From: Nocardioides marinus | GTDB lineage: Bacteria; Pseudomonadota; Alphaproteobacteria; Rhodobacterales; Rhodobacteraceae | DNA: 64,000 bases | Assembly: GCA_019801415.1 (NCBI GenBank) | Contig: JAHVJD010000001.1 | Span: 62,001-126,000 of the forward strand | Direction of reading: 5' to 3' | Shown: positions 9,270-18,193 of the stretch, in pieces | Layout: each line of letters opens with the position of its first letter | Numbering within the stretch: the stretch's first letter is position 1 | Notes under the pieces: generated by a model | What the model saw: only the letters and a program-made list of their open reading frames with translations | The model's database searches: none | What the model was told of the DNA's origin: nothing | Program-made: the position numbers and the translations under genes

Positions 9270-10196
9270 ATGAATTTCGCGACCTTTGATCTCAACCTGT
9301 TGCGCGTGTTGGACGCGATGTTCCGCGAAGGCTCGACGGTAAAAGCTGCTGAGCGGCTGGGACTGTCACAGTCTGCGGTGTCCGGCGGCCTGTCACGCCT
9401 CCGCCACGCCCTCGGCGATCCGCTCTTTATCCGGCAAGGGAACAGGCTCGTTGCCACTGACTATGCCGCGGGTCTTCGGGAGCCGCTCCGGCAGCAGCTC
9501 GAGCACATCGAAGCCATGCTGGCGCCACCGGTACCCTTCGAGCCGACGACCGCCGAGGGGACCTTCCGGATCGCTGGAAGTGATTTTTTCGCCGAGATGC
9601 TGATGCCCGCACTTGGCGATGTCTTGCAAAGAAAAGCACCGGGCATTCGCGCGCAACTCGTTGATCTGGTTCCCCAAGACTACGTCGCCAGTCTCGAGCG
9701 CAGAAATGCAGATGTGGCCTTGATCCCGGACACAAGCGTGCCCGGATGGGTCCGAAGGGAGACACTGTTTCGCTCTCCTTTCCACGTCATTGCCCGAGCT
9801 GCAAACCCCGGCATTCGCGGCCTGTCCGATGGGCAGGTCATGCCAATGGAGATATTTTGTGCGCTGCATCACGTGTTGTTTTCGCCCGAAGGAAACCTGG
9901 CTGCGATGGGCGATGCGGCTCTGGAGCGGGTCGGCAGGAGGCGGCATGTCGCGCTGACGGTTCCGGTTTTTTCAGGCGTGTGTCGCGCAGTTCGTGAAAG
10001 TGATCTGATTGCCCTCGTACCGGCCCAATTGGCGGCCGATATGGCAAGGACCTATGATCTCAAGATCTTTGCGCCACCGATGGAGATAGACCCACCTGTC
10101 ATCGTGGGTATCTGGAACCGACGGTCCGATACCGCGCCACTTGCGAAATGGGTTCGAAAGCAGACGTTCCAGCTTTTGCGGAAGCTGGATATGTGA
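9270..10196 (+). CDS. LysR-family regulator (NodD-like subgroup)
   Basis: 308 residues. N-terminal helix-turn-helix begins FDLNLLRVLDAMFREGS and continues with AERLGLSQSAVSGGLSRLR, the form common in NodD/LeuO-like LysR proteins; a C-terminal effector-binding domain follows. It is divergent from the cupin gene with 110 bases between starts, so that gene is the most likely target. Effector unknown. Confidence 0.82.
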   Translation: MNFATFDLNLLRVLDAMFREGSTVKAAERLGLSQSAVSGGLSRLRHALGDPLFIRQGNRLVATDYAAGLREPLRQQLEHIEAMLAPPVPFEPTTAEGTFRIAGSDFFAEMLMPALGDVLQRKAPGIRAQLVDLVPQDYVASLERRNADVALIPDTSVPGWVRRETLFRSPFHVIARAANPGIRGLSDGQVMPMEIFCALHHVLFSPEGNLAAMGDAALERVGRRRHVALTVPVFSGVCRAVRESDLIALVPAQLAADMARTYDLKIFAPPMEIDPPVIVGIWNRRSDTAPLAKWVRKQTFQLLRKLDM

Positions 10197-10265
10197 CGAC
10201 GCTGCGTAGTCTGAAACCGGATCGATCGCCGCAAGTCTACCCTGCTGCTCGCGTCTCCTTAGCAC

Positions 10266-10293
10266 AAAAAAAGCCGGGGATTGCCCCCGGCTT
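10266..10293. terminator. terminator between the LysR gene and the methyltransferase operon
   Basis: AAGCCGGGG / CCCCGGCTT stem with a five-base loop. On the minus strand it ends in a run of seven T, a classic intrinsic terminator for the one-carbon operon. On the plus strand the tail is less T-rich but may still stop the LysR transcript. Confidence 0.8.
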
Positions 10294-10316
10294 CACTATT
10301 CTTTTGGCGGCCAGTC

Positions 10317-11378
10317 TCAGGCGCGACGGCGACGGCTTCCGGCGCGACCACCACGGCCCCTGCCCTCGGTGCCGGCGGCTGCCGGTGCCTTGTTGGCCTT
10401 GATCCACTCACCACCATGCGGGTCATTGTTGGTGAGCAGGTTGGCGGCGCGGATCGCTTCCATTTCAGAACCCGCACGCGGTTTGGTGGAGCCCATGCCG
10501 AACAGGGTTACGAAAGTTTCGTCATCCATGCCGTCCGGCAGTACGATGCCGGCGGCTTCGACTTCGGCTTTCTTCTCCGCGATTTTCTTTTGCGTCACGG
10601 GCAGCGCGACCGGGTTCATGATCGCGGATGTCATGCCAGCGGCCATTGCCATCGGCAGGAAGGCGTTGTTGATCCCATGCCGGTTCGGCAGACCGAAGGA
10701 GATGTTGGACGCACCGCATGTGGTGTTGACACCCAGCTCTTCACGCAGGCGACGAACAAGGGCAAACACCTGCTGGCCGGCGGTGGCCATGGCACCGATC
10801 GGCATGACCAGAGGATCGACCACGATGTCATGTGCCGGGATGCCGAAATCGGCGGCGCGCTCGACAATCTTCTTGGCCACGGCGAAACGGACGTCGGGGT
10901 CTTCGGAGATGCCGGTGTCGTCGTTGGAAATGGCGACAACCGGGACATTGTATTTCTTGACCAGCGGCAGAACGATTTCCAGGCGCTCTTCCTCACCGGT
11001 GACCGAGTTCAGAAGCGGACGTCCTTCGGCTGCGGCAAGACCAGCTTCCAAGGCGGCAGGCACGGAGGAATCGATGCACAGCGGCACATCGGTCAGGCCC
11101 TGGACCAGCTCGATCAGCTTGGTCATGAGCGGCGGTTCGGTCTCGTTGGGGTTGGGGTTGGAATTGTAAACCACACCCGCGTTGACATCGAGAATGTTCG
11201 CACCCGCCATGACCTGGGCCAGCGCGTCTTGTTCCACGGTGGAAAAATCGCCTGCTTCCAGCTCGGCCGCCAGTTTCTTGCGACCGGTGGGGTTGATGCG
11301 CTCTCCGATCACGCAGAAAGGCTCGTCAAAGCCCAGGATCGCGGTTTTGGTTTTTGATTCTACGACTGTACGGGTCAT
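10317..11378 (-). CDS. Methyltetrahydrofolate:corrinoid methyltransferase (pterin-binding domain protein)
   Basis: 353 residues with a pterin-binding TIM barrel like the methyl-folate domain of MetH and AcsE: ERINPTGRKKL near residue 25, ANILDVNAG, PLCIDSS, then DPLVMP and GASNISFGLPNR. It should transfer the methyl group of 5-methyltetrahydrofolate to a separate corrinoid protein. Roseobacters such as Phaeobacter have methionine synthase split into separate polypeptides, and this is a plausible folate-binding part; alternatively it feeds methyl groups from O-demethylation to folate. The MetF-like gene lies directly upstream with a 9-bp gap. Odd feature: the last 20 or so residues are glycine- and arginine-rich and end SRRRRA, not part of the barrel. 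Confidence 0.82.
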   Translation of the reverse strand: MTRTVVESKTKTAILGFDEPFCVIGERINPTGRKKLAAELEAGDFSTVEQDALAQVMAGANILDVNAGVVYNSNPNPNETEPPLMTKLIELVQGLTDVPLCIDSSVPAALEAGLAAAEGRPLLNSVTGEEERLEIVLPLVKKYNVPVVAISNDDTGISEDPDVRFAVAKKIVERAADFGIPAHDIVVDPLVMPIGAMATAGQQVFALVRRLREELGVNTTCGASNISFGLPNRHGINNAFLPMAMAAGMTSAIMNPVALPVTQKKIAEKKAEVEAAGIVLPDGMDDETFVTLFGMGSTKPRAGSEMEAIRAANLLTNNDPHGGEWIKANKAPAAAGTEGRGRGGRAGSRRRRA

Positions 11379-11387
11379 TGTTGATCC

Positions 11388-12314
11388 TTAGGAGTTGACC
11401 GGCTTCGCCGCGGCGCCGCCGTTGTTGATTGCCCAGGTGGCGTTGGTCTTGATGCCGCCCAGCGGGAAGAAATGAACGTTGGTGATGTTGAAGTCCGGAT
11501 TCGCGGCCTTGTGCGCCGCCAGCTCTGCGACGACCTCTGTCGGCTCGTAGGGCAGCAGCAGCTTGGACACATCCATGGCACGTTTCTGCAGAACCTTCAG
11601 CGACGGGCCCACGCCGCAGGCGATCGCGAACTTGATCAGCGTCTGCAGCTTGGCGGGACCGGCGATGCCGATGTGGATCGGAATGTCTACGCCCGCATCC
11701 TTGATGCTGTTGGCCCATTCGATGATCGGCTTGGCTTCGAATGCGAATTGCGTGGCCAGGGCCATTTTCGCGTCGGTGCGTTCCGAGAATTTCTGTTTCC
11801 ACAGAAGCGCTTCGAGGACGTTCTTGGTTGAACCGTCGGGATCGATATCCTTGTTGCCCTCGGGATGACCCGCGACATGCAGGTTGGTGAAGCCTGCCTT
11901 GTCGAACAGCCCGGTCTCCAAAAGCTGCATCGAGCTGTGGAAATCACCATGCGGCTTGGCCACACCACCGGCCAGCAGCAGGGCCTGCTTCACATCCGCC
12001 TCGCCCTGGTAGCGGGCGATCCAGTCCGCCAGGGTTGCCTCGTCCTGGATGATGCGGGCCGGGAAATGCGGCATCACCGGGAAGCCTTCGGCGTTCAGTC
12101 GCTTGGCCGTGGCCACCATTTCCTCGATCGGGGTGCCTTCGATATGCGCGATGTAGACGCGGGTATCGGCCGGCAGCAGATCGCGGAAGTTCTCGACCTT
12201 CGCAGCAGTGCGCGGCATCACTTCGATCGAGTAGCCCTGCAGGAAGGCTTCAACCTCGGGGCTGACGGGCTGGGCCGCGCCGGTGTCACGTTTCTTGAAG
12301 TTCAGCAAAGCCAT
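11388..12314 (-). CDS. metF: Methylenetetrahydrofolate reductase family protein (MetF-like)
   Basis: 308 residues. The sequence has the MetF barrel features: YIAHIEGT near the N-terminus, then GFPVMPHFPAR, LLLAGGVAKPHGD and, later, IHIGIAGPAKLQ. It is a divergent branch and not the Escherichia coli-type MetF. It should interconvert methylene- and methyl-tetrahydrofolate, which fits its neighbour that uses methyl-tetrahydrofolate. I place the start at 12314 because GGGAGG lies five bases upstream; an ATG at 12350 would overlap the preceding gene and has no such site. Confidence 0.8.
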   Translation of the reverse strand: MALLNFKKRDTGAAQPVSPEVEAFLQGYSIEVMPRTAAKVENFRDLLPADTRVYIAHIEGTPIEEMVATAKRLNAEGFPVMPHFPARIIQDEATLADWIARYQGEADVKQALLLAGGVAKPHGDFHSSMQLLETGLFDKAGFTNLHVAGHPEGNKDIDPDGSTKNVLEALLWKQKFSERTDAKMALATQFAFEAKPIIEWANSIKDAGVDIPIHIGIAGPAKLQTLIKFAIACGVGPSLKVLQKRAMDVSKLLLPYEPTEVVAELAAHKAANPDFNITNVHFFPLGGIKTNATWAINNGGAAAKPVNS

Positions 12315-12340
12315 CGCGGCCTCCCATAATGGTGTCAGGC

Positions 12341-12637
12341 TCATGCCCATCCGTCATTTGCGATCAGAGCCTTCAGACGTTCCTGATCGTATTCCTGCTC
12401 CAGACGGGAGGCTTCCGCTTCGGCAATCTCAGCCGGGTCGCCTTCGGCGGCAAAGGGCGCGGCCTTGCGCCACTCTGCCAGATAGGCATCGGCGTCCTTT
12501 GCGTTGACCTTCATCGCAGCGCGATCGATTGCCTGTTCGAAGCGTTCCTCCAACTGCCGTTTGGCGCCGCGGCGGCCTTTGCCAACGATAACCTGCGCGG
12601 GAATATCGCGCCAGTAAACGATGGTGACGTCGGGCAT
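12341..12637 (-). CDS. Small conserved protein, 'virulence factor' family
   Basis: 98 residues, first gene of the one-carbon operon. The N-terminus (MPDVTIVYWRDIPAQVIVGKGRRGAKR) is what I recognise from the small alphaproteobacterial family annotated only as virulence factor; the rest is acidic and helical. Its function is unknown. The fixed position before a MetF-like reductase and a corrinoid methyltransferase suggests a part in corrinoid or folate methyl transfer. The start has an AGGAGG site nine bases upstream, whereas further upstream in-frame sequence reads as arginine-rich nonsense. Confidence 0.7.
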   Translation of the reverse strand: MPDVTIVYWRDIPAQVIVGKGRRGAKRQLEERFEQAIDRAAMKVNAKDADAYLAEWRKAAPFAAEGDPAEIAEAEASRLEQEYDQERLKALIANDGWA

Positions 12638-12921
12638 GGCTGGGTTCCTCCTAAGCCTGGATAGACTTCGTTCTAGTGCGCTGACGCGCCGCAGGTTGGT
12701 CGGTTTTCGACAACCCGATGGGATTGTGCGACGTTTTGCTGGCCGGAACACTAGCTTTGTGCGCCGCCGAAGGCCACCGGGGCGATCCGCCAAAATATTC
12801 ATGTGAATTATGAGCAATGTGGCAAGCCGAGGATTTTGCAAAGCGCGGTGGACAGGCGCTTGCGCCGGGGCGACTGCCCACCTATTGTTACAGTTAACAC
12901 GATAATCGGAGGGCGTGAATC

Positions 12922-14037
12922 ATGGCGCCCAGGCGCTCGAAAGGTGTGGGCGCGTTTCCCAAGGCGGTTGAGACCCCTGCACCGGCCCGACCCGATCCAG
13001 ACGCGCTTTATGCGGCGCTGGATTTGGGCACAAATAGCTGCCGCATGTTGATCGCTCAGCCCAAGGGCAGCGGTTTTCACGTGGTGGACAGTTTCTCCAA
13101 GTCGGTGCAACTGGGCGCCGGACTGGAGCGGACCGGACGGTTGTCGCGGTCTTCAATGGCGCGCACTATTCAGGCCTTGCGCATCTGTCAGCAGAAATTG
13201 AAGCGCAACAAGGTCAAGCGCATGCGGCTCGTCGCGACCGAGGCCTGCCGCCGCGCCAAGAACGCACGGGATTTCATTCGGCAGGTCAAACGCGAGACCG
13301 GTCTGACGCTGGAGATCATCCAGCCCGAGGAGGAAGCCCGACTTGCGGTCATCTCCTGCGCGCCGCTGGTTTCGACCAGAACAACCCAGCTGTTGGTGGT
13401 CGACATCGGCGGCGGCTCGACCGAGCTGGTGTGGATCGACATTTCCTCTGTTCCGCGCCGCGACCGCCCCTCCGCCATCATGCGGTTGCATCACGGCTTC
13501 ACCCCGGTCGCGTCTTCCCCCTTCCCCGCCGCCAAGGTGGTGGATTGGATCTCCGTGCCGTTGGGCGTGGCAACGCTGCGTGATCAGTTCATTGATGTCG
13601 AGGATGACGCGGCACGTTTTGCCCTCATGAGCTGGTTCTTCGAGGAAAACCTCGCTGATTTTGCGCCCTACAAGGACGAGCAGAAACGCGCAGGCTTCCA
13701 AATTGTCGGCACCTCCGGAACGGTCACAACCGTGGCGGCGTCACACTTGGGCCTCAAACGCTATGACCGCACCAAGGTCGACGGGCTGCGCATGACCAGC
13801 GACCAGATTGACAAGGTGATCCGCAGCTACCTGGAACTGGGTCCCCAGGGGCGACGCCGCGATCCGCGGATCGGCGAGGACCGGCAGGCGCTGATCATGT
13901 CTGGATCTGCGATCCTTCAGGCGCTCCTGCGCTGCTGGCCCACCGACCGTCTGTCGGTCGCGGACCGGGGCCTGCGCGAGGGGCTTCTGTATGCGCAGAT
14001 GAGCGCAGATGGGGTTCTGGAAGACGGCCCCTTCTAA
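12922..14037 (+). CDS. ppx: Ppx/GppA-family phosphatase (exopolyphosphatase)
   Basis: 371 residues with the actin-like ATPase fold of exopolyphosphatase and guanosine pentaphosphate phosphatase: ALDLGTNSCRMLIA about residue 32, VVDIGGGSTEL about residue 160, then GTSGTVTT. It hydrolyses polyphosphate or pppGpp in the cytoplasm. It lacks the C-terminal HD-type extension of full E. coli Ppx, as usual in this order. A GGAGG site precedes the ATG. rlmE follows on the same strand after 72 bases, probably one operon. Confidence 0.85.
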   Translation: MAPRRSKGVGAFPKAVETPAPARPDPDALYAALDLGTNSCRMLIAQPKGSGFHVVDSFSKSVQLGAGLERTGRLSRSSMARTIQALRICQQKLKRNKVKRMRLVATEACRRAKNARDFIRQVKRETGLTLEIIQPEEEARLAVISCAPLVSTRTTQLLVVDIGGGSTELVWIDISSVPRRDRPSAIMRLHHGFTPVASSPFPAAKVVDWISVPLGVATLRDQFIDVEDDAARFALMSWFFEENLADFAPYKDEQKRAGFQIVGTSGTVTTVAASHLGLKRYDRTKVDGLRMTSDQIDKVIRSYLELGPQGRRRDPRIGEDRQALIMSGSAILQALLRCWPTDRLSVADRGLREGLLYAQMSADGVLEDGPF

Positions 14038-14109
14038 AGCCGGGCGAAATGCCCTATGTGACGTTACTTGGATTTTCTCAGGGTCCGGCGTCCGTCGGAA
14101 TACAGCGAT

Positions 14110-14826
14110 ATGGCAAAGACACCTACTGGCAAGAATACATCCGGCCGCGGCCAGCGTGACCTGAAGGTGAAGGTCAAGAGCGCCCGCGGGCGCAAGCTCA
14201 GCTCGACCCGGTGGCTGCAGCGGCAGCTGAACGACCCATATGTCAAGCGGGCGCAGGCCGAAGGCTACAGGGGGCGTGCCGCCTACAAGATCATGGAGCT
14301 GGACGATCGCTTCCGGTTCCTGGTGAACGGTGCGCGTGTCGTCGATCTTGGCTGTGCGCCAGGTGGCTGGGCGCAGGTAGCTGTCAAGCGGATCAACGCC
14401 CTTGGGGAAAAGCCGGGCAAAGCCGTCGGTCGCATCATTGGCGTCGATCTGCAGGAGGTCGAACCATTGGCTGGCGCGGAGTTCCACCAGCTGGACTTCA
14501 TGGATGATGGTGCCGACGAAAAGGTCAAGGAATGGCTTGGCGGCAAGGCAGACGTGGTCATGTCGGATATGGCCGCGGCCAGCTCGGGACACAAGCAGAC
14601 TGACCACTTGCGCATCATTTCGCTGTGCGAGACAGCGGCCTACTTCGCCTTCGACGTCCTCGAGGAAGGAGGCACCTTTGTTGCCAAGGTGCTGGCCGGC
14701 GGTGCCGAGGGCGAACTTCAAAAGCTGCTGAAGCAGAAATTCACCAAGGTGGTCAACATGAAGCCGCCCTCCTCACGCTCCGACAGTTCCGAGAAATTTG
14801 TCGTGGCGACAGGGTTCCGCGGCTAG
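14110..14826 (+). CDS. rlmE: 23S rRNA 2'-O-ribose methyltransferase RlmE (FtsJ/RrmJ)
   Basis: 238 residues. The SAM-binding motif [15 protein letters not shown] and the later [18 protein letters not shown] and GGTFVAKVL segments are diagnostic for FtsJ, with the K-D-K-E catalytic set in place. It methylates U2552 of 23S rRNA during late 50S assembly. The basic N-terminal extension ([19 protein letters not shown]) is common in alphaproteobacterial members. I start at the ATG of MAKTPTG; an in-frame TTG lies 14 codons earlier but adds an atypical segment. Confidence 0.92.
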   Translation: MAKTPTGKNTSGRGQRDLKVKVKSARGRKLSSTRWLQRQLNDPYVKRAQAEGYRGRAAYKIMELDDRFRFLVNGARVVDLGCAPGGWAQVAVKRINALGEKPGKAVGRIIGVDLQEVEPLAGAEFHQLDFMDDGADEKVKEWLGGKADVVMSDMAAASSGHKQTDHLRIISLCETAAYFAFDVLEEGGTFVAKVLAGGAEGELQKLLKQKFTKVVNMKPPSSRSDSSEKFVVATGFRG

Positions 14827-14827
14827 G

Positions 14828-15013
14828 TCAAAAGCGGAACCGGCGGGGGCTGCTCAGAGATTGCGTCGCAAGGTGGCGCAGCATGAGCGCGGATTCCCCC
14901 TCGCCTTCCGCCAGCCGGTACACGCGCAAGGGCGCCCGGTCCCGCCAGTTTTCCAGCGTCTTGCGCAATTTCGCGAACAACTTTTCCTGGCGGCGCGGCG
15001 TCTGGACATTCAT
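14828..15013 (-). CDS. Small basic hypothetical protein
   Basis: 61 codons, convergent with rlmE. The predicted protein is arginine- and leucine-rich (PRRQEKLFAKLRKTLENWRD, LMLRHLATQSL) and reads like a real helical protein, but I do not recognise a family and the ribosome binding site is poor. With its flanks it fills the 311 bases between rlmE and the YihY gene, which hold nothing else I can support. Confidence 0.35.
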   Translation of the reverse strand: MNVQTPRRQEKLFAKLRKTLENWRDRAPLRVYRLAEGEGESALMLRHLATQSLSSPRRFRF

Positions 15014-15137
15014 CTTGGTCGGTCCTTCTGGATCGTCGGTGGTGTCACCGGTTTAGACCGCCTTTAGGAACGCATTTGGGCCGAATTATGGCAGGCTCGC
15101 CTTATTGTTGAAACTTTGGAAACACCCGTTTCCGAAT

Positions 15138-16076
15138 TCAGCCCTGGGCCCTGTTGGCTTCGTCCGCAAGATCAATCAAGGCCCCGTTGAATTCCGCTCC
15201 GATAATCAAGATCGCGGAATTGAGGTAGAGAAAGATCATCGCGGCCATCGCCCCGGCCAATCCTGCATATGTCGCGGAATATTGGGCAAAGCTGCTGACG
15301 TAAATGGCGAAACCGCCACCGGCAGCCAGCCACAAAAGCAATGTCAGCAATGCGCCGGGGAGAATCCTTTGCCACCGATGCATCCGCCCCGGCAGCAAGA
15401 GATGAAAGGACAGCACAGCGCCGACAGGCAGGCTCAGGGCGAATATGCCGCTCAGCCCGCTTTCCAGCCCCTTCGGCACCGTCGCAAAGGGCAAGAGATC
15501 GGCAAGGTAGCGCATGTAAAGTGGCACCAGGATCTCAACAGTTGCGGCGAGAATGATCCCTGCGCCGCCCAGGATCACCAGTGCGATACACAGTCCGCGC
15601 GTTTTCCAGAAGGGGCGCGTGTCAGTGTCGTGATAGGCCTGCACCATCGCCACCCGCACGGCGTCAACGCCGTTGGAGGCAAAGTACAGCGCCAGCAGCC
15701 CCCCCAGGGTGACCAGTTGAGTGTTCGAGGTGCGCAACACAGCTTTGAGCTCCGCCAGGATCGGCTTGGCGACGGGCGCGGGCCAGACACCGAACACATG
15801 GTCGGTCAGTTGCTCCATTTCGAGGTTTTGCGAGAACAGCCCCGCAAGGGTGCCGGCAAGAGCCACGGAAAACAACACGAATGGAAACAGCGCCAACATC
15901 ATCGACATGGCGATATGGCTGCTCATCACCCAGCCGTTTTTCTGGTTGAAACGGCGGGCGGCGATCAGCAGGGCTGTCGGCCAACGGTGTATCGGCGGCA
16001 AGATCATCATGGCCACAAGTTCCCACAAGAGCTGCGAATTTTCCAGCCATTGACAAATGCGGCCGGTGAAACTCAC
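15138..16076 (-). CDS. YihY/BrkB-family inner-membrane protein
   Basis: 312 residues with about six hydrophobic helices and the family pattern: an early SSHIAMSMMLALFPFVLF helix, LGGLLALYFASNGVDAVRVAMVQAY in the middle (the conserved NG...A..NAY-like segment), and LYLNSAILIIGAEFNGAL near the end. The family was misnamed ribonuclease BN; its members are membrane proteins of uncertain, possibly transport, function. The start shown is GTG with no good ribosome binding site; a double ATG at about codon 23 is the alternative. It is divergent from the cardiolipin synthase gene. Confidence 0.82.
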   Translation of the reverse strand: MSFTGRICQWLENSQLLWELVAMMILPPIHRWPTALLIAARRFNQKNGWVMSSHIAMSMMLALFPFVLFSVALAGTLAGLFSQNLEMEQLTDHVFGVWPAPVAKPILAELKAVLRTSNTQLVTLGGLLALYFASNGVDAVRVAMVQAYHDTDTRPFWKTRGLCIALVILGGAGIILAATVEILVPLYMRYLADLLPFATVPKGLESGLSGIFALSLPVGAVLSFHLLLPGRMHRWQRILPGALLTLLLWLAAGGGFAIYVSSFAQYSATYAGLAGAMAAMIFLYLNSAILIIGAEFNGALIDLADEANRAQG

Positions 16077-16157
16077 ATTCTGGCAACAGTCGCCGCAGCT
16101 GATGGCCCGCTTGCAACGGCCTCGGTACGAATTCGGATTTTAGGCAAGGGGGCATGA

Positions 16158-17573
16158 ATGGTGTGGTTCGTCCTCAGCACCGGTGCGTTGGTCGTGATCT
16201 GGGGTGTGGCCTCGGTTGCCGCCTTACGGGCGGCGCGCACGTCCCGAACGCCGCAGGGGGCGATCGGTTGGGTCGTCTTCCTGCTTTCGGCTCCGATGAT
16301 CGCGTTGCCCGCCTTCATGGTGTTCGGCGATCACCGGTTCAGGGGGTATTGGCGGGCCCGTCGCGCCGCGGAAAGGGCCTTGCTGCCACGCCGCGCCAAG
16401 ACGAGCGCCCTCTCGGAACCGCCGTTGACGCTGCCCATCAACCCGGCCCCCTTCGAGGCGATTGCCGGCTTCAAGATCTGCCGTGGCAACGACATGACAT
16501 TGCTGGTCAACGGGCGGCAGACCTTCGATAGCATCTTTGAAGCGATTGACGGCGCGCAGGAGTACATATTGCTTCAATATTACATTCTGCGTTCGGACGG
16601 CATCGGAGACCAGCTGCATGCGCGGTTGCTGGCCGCCGCCAAACGCGGCGTGAAAATCTGGATGATGGTGGACAAGATCGGCAGTCGCCAGCTGCCGCGC
16701 GCCTATATCGAGGAACTGGAACACGCCGGTATCCACCTCGTGGCACCGGGGCGCTATCGCCGCCCCTGGACGCGGATGCGGATCAATTTCCGCAATCACC
16801 GCAAGACGGTCATCGTTGATGGTCGCATCGGCTTTACCGGCGGAATCAACGTCGGGGATGAATACCTCGGCCTCTCCCCGGCCCTATCGCCCTGGCGCGA
16901 CACCCATGTCAGGCTGAACGGTCCCGTGGTGCTGCAGCTCCAGCTGTCTTTTGCCGAAGACTGGCATTGGTACACGCAGGAACCAATTCTTGATCACCTG
17001 CACTGGGAGCCGCACCCCGGCACGGAGGACAGGCCCGCCTTGATCGCGGCAACCGGTCCCGGCGATGCGGTGGGCAATGGGTCAATGCTGTATTTTTCCG
17101 CCATTACCGCCGCGCAGGAACGAGTCTGGCTGGCCTCCCCCTATTTCGTTCCCGATCAGGAAGTCAGCGCCGCCTTGCAGCACGCCAGCCTGCGCGGCGT
17201 GGATGTGCGGATCCTGTTGCCGGAGAAAGTCGATCATTATTTGCCGTGGCTTGCCAGCTTCGCCTTCTTTGATGAACTTCAGGCCGCGGGCGTTCAGATC
17301 TACCGCTATCGCGACGGGTTCATGCATCAGAAGTGTTTTGTCGTCGACGAGACGCTGTCTGGCGTTGGCACTTGCAACCTCGACAACCGTTCGTTCCGCT
17401 TGAACTTTGAAACCATGGCATTGCTCTTTGATCAGGCGTCAGCCCTTGACGTAGCTGAAATGCTTGAGCGCGATTTTGTCAACGCAAGCGATGAGCTGGA
17501 GCCGCTGAGCCAACAAAAGCCCCTGCTGCGGATCATGGCCCCCATGGCAAGGCTGCTGGCGCCCGTGCTTTAA
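16158..17573 (+). CDS. cls: Cardiolipin synthase (phospholipase D superfamily)
   Basis: 471 residues. An N-terminal membrane hairpin (residues 1-58) is followed by two phospholipase D domains. The HxKx4D motifs are visible at H214-K216-D221 (HRKTVIVDGRIGFTGG) and at about H390 (HQKCFVVDETLSGVGTCNLDNRSF). The enzyme joins two phosphatidylglycerol molecules, or a related pair, to make cardiolipin in the inner membrane. AAGGGGG lies five bases before the ATG. The stop overlaps by 4 bp the stop of the convergent channel gene. Confidence 0.9.
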   Translation: MVWFVLSTGALVVIWGVASVAALRAARTSRTPQGAIGWVVFLLSAPMIALPAFMVFGDHRFRGYWRARRAAERALLPRRAKTSALSEPPLTLPINPAPFEAIAGFKICRGNDMTLLVNGRQTFDSIFEAIDGAQEYILLQYYILRSDGIGDQLHARLLAAAKRGVKIWMMVDKIGSRQLPRAYIEELEHAGIHLVAPGRYRRPWTRMRINFRNHRKTVIVDGRIGFTGGINVGDEYLGLSPALSPWRDTHVRLNGPVVLQLQLSFAEDWHWYTQEPILDHLHWEPHPGTEDRPALIAATGPGDAVGNGSMLYFSAITAAQERVWLASPYFVPDQEVSAALQHASLRGVDVRILLPEKVDHYLPWLASFAFFDELQAAGVQIYRYRDGFMHQKCFVVDETLSGVGTCNLDNRSFRLNFETMALLFDQASALDVAEMLERDFVNASDELEPLSQQKPLLRIMAPMARLLAPVL

Positions 17574-18019
17574 TCAGACGCGTCAGGTGCTTGATCTTCG
17601 TGGAAAAACAACCGCCCCATGGCGGTCACCAGGAAAGCGGTGCTGATCCCGAACGACAGAACGCCGTTCACCGAGGCCAGACCCGCACCGACCCGCAGCG
17701 ACGGATCCAACACGACGTCGCCATAGCCCACAGTGGTATAGGTCACCAGGATAAAGTAGACGGCCGTGTTCCAATCCGGCAGCGCACCATTGAGGTAGAA
17801 GGCTATCGACCAGATCCAGACCTGTACCGTGTGACTGGCGAGAATGGTGAAAATCGTGACGACCAGGATGCAACCCGACTGCCATCTGTGGAACGGCTTG
17901 TCGAAGAGCGAGAACAAGCGTTTCAATTGCGCGCCCCACCAGACCAGCATGGCGATCTGCAGCAGCAGGCAAATGCTGAGGAAGATCGAGCCCCAAATCA
18001 GTTGCACCCATAAGGTCAT
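17570..18019 (-). CDS. Small two-pore-helix potassium channel (Ion_trans_2 type)
   Basis: 149 residues. The potassium selectivity filter is unmistakable: TYTTVGYGD at about residues 93-101, lying between predicted helices. An extra N-terminal hydrophobic helix (about 7-28) gives at least three membrane segments. No C-terminal RCK or nucleotide-binding domain follows, so gating must come from elsewhere. Its role is probably membrane-potential or osmotic adjustment. Convergent with the cardiolipin synthase gene, overlapping by 4 bp. Confidence 0.82.
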   Translation of the reverse strand: MTLWVQLIWGSIFLSICLLLQIAMLVWWGAQLKRLFSLFDKPFHRWQSGCILVVTIFTILASHTVQVWIWSIAFYLNGALPDWNTAVYFILVTYTTVGYGDVVLDPSLRVGAGLASVNGVLSFGISTAFLVTAMGRLFFHEDQAPDASD

Positions 18020-18193
18020 CGGGAGTGCCTGCCTCTCGTTTGATAAATTTCTGCCAACCTAGGAACTTAACAGCTGTCTCGCAACGCTCTTGGCGCGTCA
18101 ATTCGAAGCTGGCCGACAGGCTGGACAACCCTTACACAAGCCTGTTCAGTGCAATGATGGCAGACAAACGGACTGCAGGAGGTTCGGCGCACC

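Noticed and set aside
12638-12921. Possible SAM, SAH or B12 riboswitch upstream of the one-carbon operon
   Set aside because: 284 bases inspected; no conserved riboswitch core could be matched by eye. A covariance-model search would decide.
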